Assembly (NCBI GenBank): GCA_934630705.1
Contig: CAKTWP010000010.1
Span: 14,509 to 78,508, forward strand
Origin: an uncultured Clostridia bacterium
GTDB taxonomy: Bacteria > Bacillota > Clostridia > Christensenellales > Aristaeellaceae
Reading direction: 5' to 3'
Length of the DNA stretch: 64,000 nt
Positions 25,860 to 34,327 of the stretch are shown here, one piece after another. The first letter of the stretch is position 1; each line of letters begins with the position of its first letter. The position numbers and the translations under genes were made by a program. A model generated the notes under the pieces. The model had not been told where the DNA came from. It made no database searches and saw only the letters and a program-made list of their open reading frames with translations.

Positions 25860-27758
25860 TCAAATTCTTTCCGACACGCCCTCGGGGCTCATTGTGACAA
25901 TGCCATTTGGTGTTCTGCGCACCTGCCACATATCCAAAGCATCTTCGTTATCAAACAGCAGAACAAAGCGCAAATTTCCATGCTTCGCAGGTTCCAACGC
26001 ATTGAAATTCATTTCATAGGCGCTGCCCTCTCTGCCTTGAACCGGAGCCGCCGGGTTCACATGATTGGCGTCATTCAGCGTGCCATAGGACAGCTCCGGC
26101 TTGATTTCATCCAGTGAAATAACGCGCACGCCAACGTTTTCCCGCGTCATACGGCACTCGTTCTGGCCAATGCTCCATGCCATAGCCATATCCCGATTAT
26201 TAAAGACAAACTTGGTCGCTGCTTCGACGGGTGCGTCGGCCTCCCAGTGATCCTCGACCAACGCCAGGTGATTTCCTCGCACCGTAATCTGACGGAACAC
26301 CTTCTTTATCGGGGCAGGATACAAGGCGCCCATATCACAGGTAACGCGATATCCGTCCGAAAACAATTCATGCCCGGCATCCTGATTGCGAGGAGGTTTC
26401 ATGGCGTCTTCAAATGCCAGAATACGCTGCGGCAGCCGTTCACCGTCCTTACGGAACAGTGGCAGACTGTGGGCCTGATCTTCCTTCACTGCGTTATAGA
26501 GCGGCAACCGATAGCAGACTCTCGACGGATCGTCCAACAGCACAACGTTATTATACATTGCAAAAATCGCGCCCTGGTCTGCATGACGGTGTGAAACGAC
26601 ACGCGGTTTTTCTGTACTGCCCGCATTGCAGGCAAAATACAAAGCATCCTGATGCGATATGGTAATCCCGTCGCCAAAGCGCTGCACCTTGGGCAATGGG
26701 GAGGCGCCGGTGGGTTTGGGAAAATCGGGATAGTGCACCCATAACCAGAAATCAGGGGAACTCCAAAATCCCAGTCTTCCTTCTTCTTTAGGAACCAGCG
26801 TATTCAATGTATAGGTTTCATGGAATAGCCAGGAGGCTAAGGCTGCGCGTTCTGGCGCCTCCTTCATTGTAGCTATTAAAGCAAGAGCTGTGCTTGACGG
26901 ACGCCACAGAGCGTTTGTATCAGAAATCGGCATAAAGCGCGGCATTTCCAATTCGGGCGCGGCTTCCACACGGTAATGGCCTAAATACTGGGCTGCCACC
27001 CAGGGCAACGCATTGGCAAAGCCAGTAAGCGGCTGCAGCTTCTGGGCAAGATCTGGCCTCACAAACTGCATTGCCAGATGGATGCTTGCCAGGCTGGAGA
27101 AAGCATACGACCAATAATCCAAGGTTTCTCCGTAAAAATCTGAGTTGGCCGTGTTACACAGGCGATTAAAGCGGGTCACGCTATAATCCAATATTTCTTT
27201 ATCCTCCAGCATGAGTCCTGCTGCGCAATACCCTTTCAATAATGCCATGCTCCAATTGTTGCGTTCAAACAAGCCCTTTTCTTCTTTGTCCTTCATCCAG
27301 TTCATCGAATATGGAGCGCCCACCTCCCGCACACGTGAAAGCAGCAGGCGTTGTTCTTCCTGATTCAGGATGTCCGGCAAAATGCCCAACACGATAAACA
27401 CAGGCAAAATAATATGTGATACCTCCAGCATTCCCTGTGGCGGATTGGTACGAGGACGGAAGAAGGGGCCAATCCACATATCATCGGGCAAATGAGCTAC
27501 TTCCATCAGCGCATCATGCAGCCAATTACGCAGGGCATCGTTCTCAGGCTCCATTAACAGCGCAATACCCACCTTTTCCAGACGGTGTGTGCATCGCCAC
27601 CAGTCCTGCGAATCTTCTTTTTGCCGTATGCCTGGACGTTTCGCAATTTCATGGGCAGGCAAAATAAAGGATTGCCGTGTAAGCTCCTTGTAAAACGCAT
27701 CGTTTTTTAAGGCTTGTCGAATCTTATTCCACCGTTCTTCATTGATCAGGGTATACAT
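25860..27758 (-). CDS. Heparinase II/III family polysaccharide lyase-like protein
   Basis: A 632-residue protein without a signal peptide, so intracellular. The first 330 residues are helical and Trp/Leu-rich (NNWSMALLKGY, ETLDYWSYAFSS), as expected for the alpha-toroid of the heparinase II/III and alginate lyase group. A beta-sandwich follows, with SHRHADQGAIF (H390-D393) and NNVVLLDDPS, which correspond to the HAHAD and metal-site patterns of that family. The start at 27758 has GGGAGGAAACG. It follows the binding-protein gene across a hairpin at 27811-27834. Family members cleave uronic-acid glycans by beta-elimination; the exact substrate cannot be read from sequence. Confidence 0.72.
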   Translation of the reverse strand: MYTLINEERWNKIRQALKNDAFYKELTRQSFILPAHEIAKRPGIRQKEDSQDWWRCTHRLEKVGIALLMEPENDALRNWLHDALMEVAHLPDDMWIGPFFRPRTNPPQGMLEVSHIILPVFIVLGILPDILNQEEQRLLLSRVREVGAPYSMNWMKDKEEKGLFERNNWSMALLKGYCAAGLMLEDKEILDYSVTRFNRLCNTANSDFYGETLDYWSYAFSSLASIHLAMQFVRPDLAQKLQPLTGFANALPWVAAQYLGHYRVEAAPELEMPRFMPISDTNALWRPSSTALALIATMKEAPERAALASWLFHETYTLNTLVPKEEGRLGFWSSPDFWLWVHYPDFPKPTGASPLPKVQRFGDGITISHQDALYFACNAGSTEKPRVVSHRHADQGAIFAMYNNVVLLDDPSRVCYRLPLYNAVKEDQAHSLPLFRKDGERLPQRILAFEDAMKPPRNQDAGHELFSDGYRVTCDMGALYPAPIKKVFRQITVRGNHLALVEDHWEADAPVEAATKFVFNNRDMAMAWSIGQNECRMTRENVGVRVISLDEIKPELSYGTLNDANHVNPAAPVQGREGSAYEMNFNALEPAKHGNLRFVLLFDNEDALDMWQVRRTPNGIVTMSPEGVSERI

Positions 27759-27810
27759 CGTTTCCTCCCAAATGAAATATGATATCTTTTTCCCCACCGG
27801 CTCGAAAGAA

Positions 27811-27834
27811 GGGCGATCTGCTACCAGATCGCCC
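27811..27834 (-). terminator. Intra-operon hairpin between binding protein and heparinase-like gene
   Basis: A perfect 10-base stem (GGGCGATCTG/CAGATCGCCC) with a 4-base loop, followed on the minus strand by TTCTTTCG. The imperfect T-run suggests partial termination, giving more binding protein than lyase, or a stabiliser of the binding-protein mRNA 3' end. Confidence 0.65.
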
Positions 27835-27851
27835 TGATGTAAGCTGCCAGT

Positions 27852-29495
27852 TTATTTGTTTGCGCGATCATAAGCAATCTGGCTGATTTCCAAAGCCTTG
27901 TCAATACCGATGGTTTTCAGTTCGCTCAGATACGCATCCCAATCCGTGTCAATGTCCTTGCGGCCTACAATGAAGGCTGCGGTCATTTCTTCAACGTAGC
28001 TGTCAAGGATAGCCTGAATGGGAACAAGGATTTCTGCTTCCTCCGTATTGAACAGCAGCGGCGTAAAGGGGCTTTCGGGGCGATAGTCGCCTTCCTGATA
28101 TAAGGAGTTGGCGTCAGCGCCATAGTTCACAGGAGCGTTGGGATCTTCCTCCAACGGCTTTTCTTCGCGTACCCAGCCATTGGCGATAGCATACTGACGG
28201 ATGTACGGTCCTTGCTGCATCCAGGACGAGTTTTGCTGGGTCTGAGACCAGAAACCGGTGTCATAGCCGCAGAGGAAGGGCGTAGAGCCTGGAACAGAAA
28301 TCTGATACTTGCTGATGTCATAGCGGACATTTTCAGGATAGTCCCAGTCCGTACCCTCCAAACCGAAGCGTGTCATGATGGACAGGTATTCGTTCACCAT
28401 TAGATCGCCCACGCGGAATGCGGTTTCGGGATCGGCGCAGTCGGCAGAAATAACGAAGGTAGGAACGCAGGAAGAGAGTTCAAAAGTTGCATAGTGAAGC
28501 CCCGCAGGGCCGTCCATGGGTGGAAGAACCAGATAAGCATACTGCCGGGTTTTGCTTTCGGTGGTAATCTGGCTGGCAGATGTCCACATAAAGCTCGCAA
28601 CAGTCACATCGTCGGCATTAATCATTGTCTTCCACTGCGCCTGATCCTGGGTGATGGTCTCCGAAGGAATAATGCCATTGTCGTAAAGCTTCTTGACGAA
28701 CTTGAGACCTTCCTTCCAGGCATCTGTAGTATAGGCGTAGAAAAGCGTACCATTGTCGCAAGTCAGGAAATTGACTTTGCAGCTGGAGGCAACAAAGCTG
28801 TTCATTAGATAGCCAAACCACTGTCCCCTGATGCCGTCATAGCCTGCGATACCGATTTCATCAGCAATGCCATTGCCGTTCGGATCGCCATTGACCATTG
28901 CGTACAGAACATCAAACAATTCATCCGTTGTCGTGGGCGCCTTCAGGTTCAGCTTCTCCAGCCACGGCTGATATATGAAAAACTTATGCGGAAATTCATT
29001 GCCGTACGACTGATTCAGAGTGGGTACAGCGTAAATCTCGCCATCCGGCATAATCATCTGGGAAAAGAAATTCGTGCCAGTACGTTCGATGGCCTGATTC
29101 AAATAGAAGGCAACAGAGGGGTCCTCGTAGTAAGCTCGCAGCGGCGCCAAAGCGCCTTCATTGGCCCAGGAGTACACAAGCGCGCTGGTGAAGGAACCGA
29201 TGATAATGTCAGGAAGCTTATCGCCAGAGGTAACCATCAGATTGATTTTGGTATTAAAATCGGTTCGCGGGTAGATTTCAAACACCAAATCCACGTTAGC
29301 CTGTTCTTCAATAAACAGTGTCTGAAGGTTGGTTTCAAAGTTTTCGATTTTCGGATTGTCCGCGACAGCCACCGTCAGCATGACCTTTTCTTTGCAGATC
29401 GGGAATGTACCAGGCTCATTGTATTCCACGGCCAGCGCAGAAGAGCAGGTTAGCAGGAGTATCAGAGCCAGTGCCAGAGAAACGAGCTTCTTCAT
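27852..29495 (-). CDS. Sugar ABC transporter extracellular solute-binding protein
   Basis: A 547-residue binding protein. The signal sequence ends SSALA-VE; a single Cys occurs in LLLTCSS, which is a poor lipobox. The mature protein has the long LipO/YtcQ pattern, with GDKLPDIIIGSF and near the end DIDTDWDAYLSELKTIGID. The ribosome site is GGGGG eight bases before the ATG. It is transcribed from a perfect consensus promoter, and its permeases are on the opposite strand at 32196-34086 beyond the AraC sensor, an unusual split arrangement. It probably delivers oligouronides for the adjacent lyase-like enzyme. Confidence 0.87.
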   Translation of the reverse strand: MKKLVSLALALILLLTCSSALAVEYNEPGTFPICKEKVMLTVAVADNPKIENFETNLQTLFIEEQANVDLVFEIYPRTDFNTKINLMVTSGDKLPDIIIGSFTSALVYSWANEGALAPLRAYYEDPSVAFYLNQAIERTGTNFFSQMIMPDGEIYAVPTLNQSYGNEFPHKFFIYQPWLEKLNLKAPTTTDELFDVLYAMVNGDPNGNGIADEIGIAGYDGIRGQWFGYLMNSFVASSCKVNFLTCDNGTLFYAYTTDAWKEGLKFVKKLYDNGIIPSETITQDQAQWKTMINADDVTVASFMWTSASQITTESKTRQYAYLVLPPMDGPAGLHYATFELSSCVPTFVISADCADPETAFRVGDLMVNEYLSIMTRFGLEGTDWDYPENVRYDISKYQISVPGSTPFLCGYDTGFWSQTQQNSSWMQQGPYIRQYAIANGWVREEKPLEEDPNAPVNYGADANSLYQEGDYRPESPFTPLLFNTEEAEILVPIQAILDSYVEEMTAAFIVGRKDIDTDWDAYLSELKTIGIDKALEISQIAYDRANK

Positions 29496-29543
29496 AAACG
29501 GATCCCCCTTTTCTATTGTTGCGGCAATGCCGCTGATAGCTGG

Positions 29544-29572
29544 ATTATAAAATCCGCCACCGCATATGTCAA
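29544..29572 (-). promoter_or_regulatory. Consensus sigma-A promoter of the binding protein-heparinase operon
   Basis: TTGACA (29567-29572), exactly 17 bases, TATAAT (29544-29549) on the minus strand, 49 bases upstream of the start at 29495. The remaining bases to 29856 form the shared upstream region of the divergent AraC regulator; no gene is seen there. Confidence 0.85.
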
Positions 29573-29856
29573 ATGTAAAAAGAAAAAAGCGAACGAATCA
29601 GGAAAAAAAGGAAGGCGGAAAAAGCGAACGCGGACGGAAAAAAGAAAAGGCCTGATTGATGGCCTATTGGGAGCGGAAGCAGCGGTTTGGAATCCCGTGT
29701 CCATGAAAAAGATTCCATTTTCGCTTTGGCTTTCTCCTTTTTTCATCCTCCTTTTTCTTTACTTTTCTTCTGTTTGTATGATAGAATATGTTAAAGATAC
29801 ATTCATAAAAGAAGCTCACCTGATCTATCTCTTCTTAAAGAAAGGATGAATGAATT

Positions 29857-32070
29857 TTGAAATCCGTCTTTTCAGCGCTTCGTTCCAGCGGATATGTCAG
29901 CAACGGAAAAACAACCTTTCAAAGGTTCATGCTGGTGTTTTTTTCTTTTGTCCTGCTGTTTATGCTGCTCCTCCTGCCCGTTTATCACTACACAGAGGAT
30001 ATGGCGCATCAGGCTGAGGTACGGCGCTGCGAAACGAGACTGCAAAACGGCATTCTTAGTCTGGAAAGCTCCATAACCGCCTTACACAATATGGGGCAGA
30101 GCCTGACAAGCGATACCATGTTTTTATCCATGCTGCGTTTGAATAAGGAAGAAACTCCCGACGTATTCAATTTGATTCGAATGGGAAAATCCTTTAACGG
30201 TTTAGCCATTTCGATACCGCTGGCAGCAGAAGTGGGGCTGATTATCCGGGAGGATGTTTTGTTTACAAAAGGGCGGTTTTTTTATTCCAACCACTATTCA
30301 TTTTATTCTTCATTTATGCAGTGTGGTGAGATGACCTATCAGCAATGGTATGACGCGCTTATAAAAAATGCCGGCTCGTTTATGGCTGAATCGCCGTACA
30401 CGTCTGAGGAAACACAGAGCTATGACGCCTTGACTTACACTGTGCGCTGGCCAACGACCTACTCATCCTCTGAATGTCTTCTTTTTGCAATATTCCCAAC
30501 AGAAAAAGTGATGGCATTGATGGCCGATGATGATATTCTGAGCGAAGGATATTTGATAATCACAGATAAAAGCGGACAGATATTGGCGTGGCGCGGCGAA
30601 AAAAGCACGCAATGTGCCACGGAGATTACTGCATCTCTCAGCAACATGCGCGCTACAGTGACTGTTGGCATCCCGCCCAGCGTGCTGGGGCAGCGCCTGA
30701 CGAACGTCAAACGCCTGATTTTCTCTTATATCGTCAGCGTGCTGATTATCGCGTGTATTGCAATCATCTTTTTTTCCTGGCATTCCGCCAAACCCATGCG
30801 TCATTTACTTTCAATAGTTTCCAATGAATCGGCTTCAGGCCAGAGCGGCCTCTTTCCCCAAAAACCGACCCCGCGGCTTCAGAAAGATTATAAGTTTCTT
30901 GCCAATAACATGCTCGCCATGACCGAGCAAATGCAGAAGTACAAGAATACGCTGGAAACACAGCGCAGTATTTTATCGGCGGGAATCTGGGAAAAGGCAA
31001 TGACACGCGGGTTGAATTCATTGGACGAAATGCTGCTCTTCTCAGACGCCTTTCCTGCTTTCCCTCAAAAATGGCGTCTTGCAGCCATTCGCTTTTCAGA
31101 AACCGATGCGATTGCGGAAAATGTCGACATTCAGATTCGTCTTTGTGCAAATTTGAAATTGCTTGCTGAGCACGCTATCGCTCAAGCAGTGGAAACCGGT
31201 ACGATCGTGATGGTCATGGATGCAGCTACGGACATTGACCCTGCCGTGTGGGAAAACCAGTTATCCGCCGAAAGCACCGGCATTCCAGTCATCGCATGCG
31301 CTGTCAGCGATATGCATCAGGGACTGGAGCCCCTGCACCATGCCTATCAGCATATTTCCGAGCTGCTTTATCTTCCGGGAAAGCTGCCCTTCATCCGGCA
31401 GGCCCAGGATCGTCCCGGCGCATCCATACGAATCCCTATCAGCATTCCGGATACAGAGATACTCTATAATACGTTGCGAACCGGGAAATTGGAATCGGCA
31501 CTTCACATTTTGGAAAACTGTGTAAAGGAACTGCGGGAAAGCGACGATTGCGCCCTTCTCGCAAGATTCATTTATAATCAAATCATCAATGTGCTGGCGC
31601 GTATTAAATTGGAAAACCTGAGCGACATGTTCGAGCTGACGCTCCCGTTGTATAATGATCAGCAGAGAAACGAACTTTTTTCACAGGAGTTGCCCGCGTG
31701 CTTTCAGAAAATCTGCGACATAAACGCACAGCAGCGTGAAGCGTGCGACAATCGCGCCCGGCGGATTATTGAGTATGTAGATGCGCATATTACTGACAGC
31801 GAAATCAGCATCTGCGAAATTGAGGACAAATTCAAGCTATCGCCACCCACCTTGCAAAAGCTTGTTCGCAGCGTAACCGGCACGACGTTGGCGAATTATA
31901 TTGACGCCAGACGCATTGAGTTGGCCAATCGGCTGCTGCAGGAGAAAAGGCTTTCTGTCAACGAAATTGCCACGCGTTGCGGTTACAGCTCCGTTAATTC
32001 TTTTTATAAGGCTTTCAAGAGACATTATGGTGTTGCGCCAAGCCATTTTCAAGAAGCCAGCCAAGGATGA
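29857..32070 (+). CDS. Membrane-anchored AraC family sensor-regulator
   Basis: A 737-residue one-component regulator with the same layout as the one at 3977. Transmembrane segments lie at about 24-44 and 286-308, an extracellular sensor region lies between, and a C-terminal AraC double helix-turn-helix ends RCGYSSVNSFYKAFKRHYGVAPSHF. The chosen start is TTG at 29857, eleven bases after AAAGG; an internal ATG at 29929 would remove the cytoplasmic lead of the first helix and has a worse site. A five-codon reading frame starting at 29846 ends on the TTG. Divergent from the binding-protein operon and followed by the permeases, which it probably controls. Confidence 0.83.
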   Translation: MKSVFSALRSSGYVSNGKTTFQRFMLVFFSFVLLFMLLLLPVYHYTEDMAHQAEVRRCETRLQNGILSLESSITALHNMGQSLTSDTMFLSMLRLNKEETPDVFNLIRMGKSFNGLAISIPLAAEVGLIIREDVLFTKGRFFYSNHYSFYSSFMQCGEMTYQQWYDALIKNAGSFMAESPYTSEETQSYDALTYTVRWPTTYSSSECLLFAIFPTEKVMALMADDDILSEGYLIITDKSGQILAWRGEKSTQCATEITASLSNMRATVTVGIPPSVLGQRLTNVKRLIFSYIVSVLIIACIAIIFFSWHSAKPMRHLLSIVSNESASGQSGLFPQKPTPRLQKDYKFLANNMLAMTEQMQKYKNTLETQRSILSAGIWEKAMTRGLNSLDEMLLFSDAFPAFPQKWRLAAIRFSETDAIAENVDIQIRLCANLKLLAEHAIAQAVETGTIVMVMDAATDIDPAVWENQLSAESTGIPVIACAVSDMHQGLEPLHHAYQHISELLYLPGKLPFIRQAQDRPGASIRIPISIPDTEILYNTLRTGKLESALHILENCVKELRESDDCALLARFIYNQIINVLARIKLENLSDMFELTLPLYNDQQRNELFSQELPACFQKICDINAQQREACDNRARRIIEYVDAHITDSEISICEIEDKFKLSPPTLQKLVRSVTGTTLANYIDARRIELANRLLQEKRLSVNEIATRCGYSSVNSFYKAFKRHYGVAPSHFQEASQG

Positions 32071-32137
32071 AATTGAGAAAATCGGTGGCATTCTTCTTAT
32101 TTTTTGCCTATTTTCATGGCGTTTTTCGTTATTCAAA

Positions 32138-32166
32138 TTGACGCGTCGGATATCTGCCGATATAAT
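32138..32166 (+). promoter_or_regulatory. Promoter of the permease pair
   Basis: TTGACG (32138-32143), exactly 17 bases, TATAAT (32161-32166), 30 bases before the start at 32196. It gives the permeases their own promoter despite following the regulator by only about 125 bases. Confidence 0.75.
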
Positions 32167-32195
32167 CAAACCATATTGAAGAGGGGAGTGGTTAT

Positions 32196-33152
32196 ATGCA
32201 GGCGAGCAGGGAAAAAGGCGTGCAATACCGGTACTTCAGGCGTTTACGAATGGATGTTCTGCGAGATTGGCAGTTGTATCTGTTCCTGCTGATTCCCTTA
32301 GTGTATATCATCATATTTGCTTATATTCCCATGGGCGGCGTACAGATTGCTTTTCGAAAGTTCTCTGCTCGGAAAGGCGTTTGGGGCAGTCCCTGGGTCG
32401 GTCTGGAAAACTTCAGAAAGTTTTTTGCATCCTATCAGTTCAGACGTGTCCTGGTCAACACGATCATTCTTTCCAGCTATAGCATCCTGGCCGGTTTTCC
32501 GGTTCCCATTCTGTTTGCATTGATGATGAACAGCCTGACAAATGAACGTTTCAAAAAGCTTTCACAGACCATTGTAACCATGCCGCATTTTATTTCCATC
32601 GTCGTTTTGGTGGGAATGCTGCTGCAAATCTTCAATTCACGCACAGGCTTATACGGTTCCATTACATTGGCGCTCACAGGCGCTTATCCGAATGATTTGT
32701 TTGCTAAAGAGAGTGCCTTCCGCACCATGTTCATCTGGTCCGGCGTTTGGCAATCGTTCGGCTGGAACTCCATCATTTATATCGCGGCGCTCTCTGGCGT
32801 CAGTCCATCGCTCCATGAAGCCGCACAGATTGACGGCGCCTCCCGCTTTCAGCGCGTACTCCATATTGATTTACCCTGCATAGTGCCAACCATGACCATT
32901 ATGTTTATTTTGCGCATGGGATCAGTAATGAGCGTTGGCTTTGAAAAGGTTTTTTTGATGCAGAACAGTTTGAATCAAAATGTTTCAGAAGTTATCTCTA
33001 CCTATGTTTATAAGGTAGGGTTTGAAGCTGGCGGTGTGACGGATTTTTCCTATTCCACGGCAATTGGATTGTTCAATTCCGTCATTAATATGATTATGGT
33101 GGTTACAGTTAACAAAATCGCCGGAAGAATTGGCGAAACCAGTTTGTGGTAA
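32196..33152 (+). CDS. Carbohydrate ABC transporter permease (LplB type)
   Basis: A 318-residue permease with six predicted transmembrane segments. SPWVGLENF near residue 66 and the EAA loop LHEAAQIDGASRFQRVLHID are family signatures, and the C-terminus GETSLW is typical. The start has GAGGGGAG seven bases upstream. Pairs with the permease at 33166. Confidence 0.92.
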   Translation: MQASREKGVQYRYFRRLRMDVLRDWQLYLFLLIPLVYIIIFAYIPMGGVQIAFRKFSARKGVWGSPWVGLENFRKFFASYQFRRVLVNTIILSSYSILAGFPVPILFALMMNSLTNERFKKLSQTIVTMPHFISIVVLVGMLLQIFNSRTGLYGSITLALTGAYPNDLFAKESAFRTMFIWSGVWQSFGWNSIIYIAALSGVSPSLHEAAQIDGASRFQRVLHIDLPCIVPTMTIMFILRMGSVMSVGFEKVFLMQNSLNQNVSEVISTYVYKVGFEAGGVTDFSYSTAIGLFNSVINMIMVVTVNKIAGRIGETSLW

Positions 33153-33165
33153 GGAGGGATCAAGC

Positions 33166-34086
33166 ATGACCGGAAAGGTACAGAACGCTTCCGCCAAGAG
33201 CAAAGGCATTCGCCTTTCTAAATCGGACAGGATCTACTATGCTGTTGTTTATTCCATCGTTGTATTGCTCACCTTGCTGGTGCTCTATCCACTTATATAT
33301 GTCCTGTCCGCCTCTTTTTCCAGTGGACGCGCCGTTGCTTCAGGAAAAGTCGTGCTTTTGCCTGTGGAATTTAGTACTTACGGCTATCAAAGCGTCTTGA
33401 ATTATCAGAGTATTTGGATTGGCTACCGTAACACTTTTTTTTACACGTTTTTTGGCACGTTCATCAATATCGTCGTCACATTACTGTGCGCATATCCGCT
33501 TTCCCGCAAGGGACTGCGTGGCCGGGGCTTTTTCACATTTATATTCTCTTTTACCATGATTTTCTCCGGCGGCATGATTCCAAGCTATCTGCTTATAAAA
33601 AAACTGGGCATTATGAACACGGTCTGGGCGCTGCTGTTGCCGGGAGCCATGAGCGTTTATAATATGGTGGTGACACGAACCTTTTTGCAAACCAATATTC
33701 CGGACGATTTGCTCGAAGCAGCCCGCATGGACGGCTGCAGCGACGCACAGTTCTTTTTGAAAGTCGTTCTGCCCCTTTCCAAGGCCATCATTGCCGTAAT
33801 CTCCCTGTATTATGCCGTTTCCCATTGGAATGCATACTTCAACGCCTTCCTGTATCTGAACAAAAAGGCCTTGTATCCGCTGCAAATCTTTTTGCGTCAG
33901 GTCCTTGTTCTTGGCGAGATTGACGCGGATATGGCCGATGAAGAAATGCTGCTGCAAATGCAAAATCTGCGCGATGTGCTGAAAAATGCTATCATCGTTG
34001 TGTCTACTGCCCCGTTGCTGTGTGCCTATCCCTTCGTCCAGAAGTATTTCGTTCGCGGGGTGATGATTGGTTCCCTGAAAGGATAA
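33166..34086 (+). CDS. Carbohydrate ABC transporter permease (YtcP type)
   Basis: A 306-residue permease. The ATG at 33166 has AAGGAGG eight bases before it, 13 bases after the upstream permease stop. The EAA loop reads LLEAARMDGCSDAQFFLKV, and the C-terminus is RGVMIGSLKG. Completes the importer whose binding protein is encoded at 27852. There is no ATPase gene nearby. Confidence 0.92.
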   Translation: MTGKVQNASAKSKGIRLSKSDRIYYAVVYSIVVLLTLLVLYPLIYVLSASFSSGRAVASGKVVLLPVEFSTYGYQSVLNYQSIWIGYRNTFFYTFFGTFINIVVTLLCAYPLSRKGLRGRGFFTFIFSFTMIFSGGMIPSYLLIKKLGIMNTVWALLLPGAMSVYNMVVTRTFLQTNIPDDLLEAARMDGCSDAQFFLKVVLPLSKAIIAVISLYYAVSHWNAYFNAFLYLNKKALYPLQIFLRQVLVLGEIDADMADEEMLLQMQNLRDVLKNAIIVVSTAPLLCAYPFVQKYFVRGVMIGSLKG

Positions 34087-34289
34087 CAGCGGACAAGTTC
34101 CGCACGTTTCCAAACCTGGACTTACACTGTAGATGATTATCTCCCTGGCTGAAACCAATATGCTTCCCTGGGCAAAATGCTTTTAAAATAAATGAACTAA
34201 AAGCATCATGAACGCGAAAGCAACCTCGATCATCGATAGCGCGTCCGAAAAGTCCGAGCCCTGAAAACATGCTGCTTTTCAACGAATTT

Positions 34290-34316
34290 GAGCCCTCTAA
34301 GAGGGCTCTTTCTTTC
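34290..34316 (+). terminator. Terminator downstream of the permease pair
   Basis: GAGCCCTC-TAA-GAGGGCTC followed by TTTCTTT, about 200 bases after the permease stop and just before the convergent transpeptidase gene. Confidence 0.75.
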
Positions 34317-34327
34317 CAGCTTTCGTA

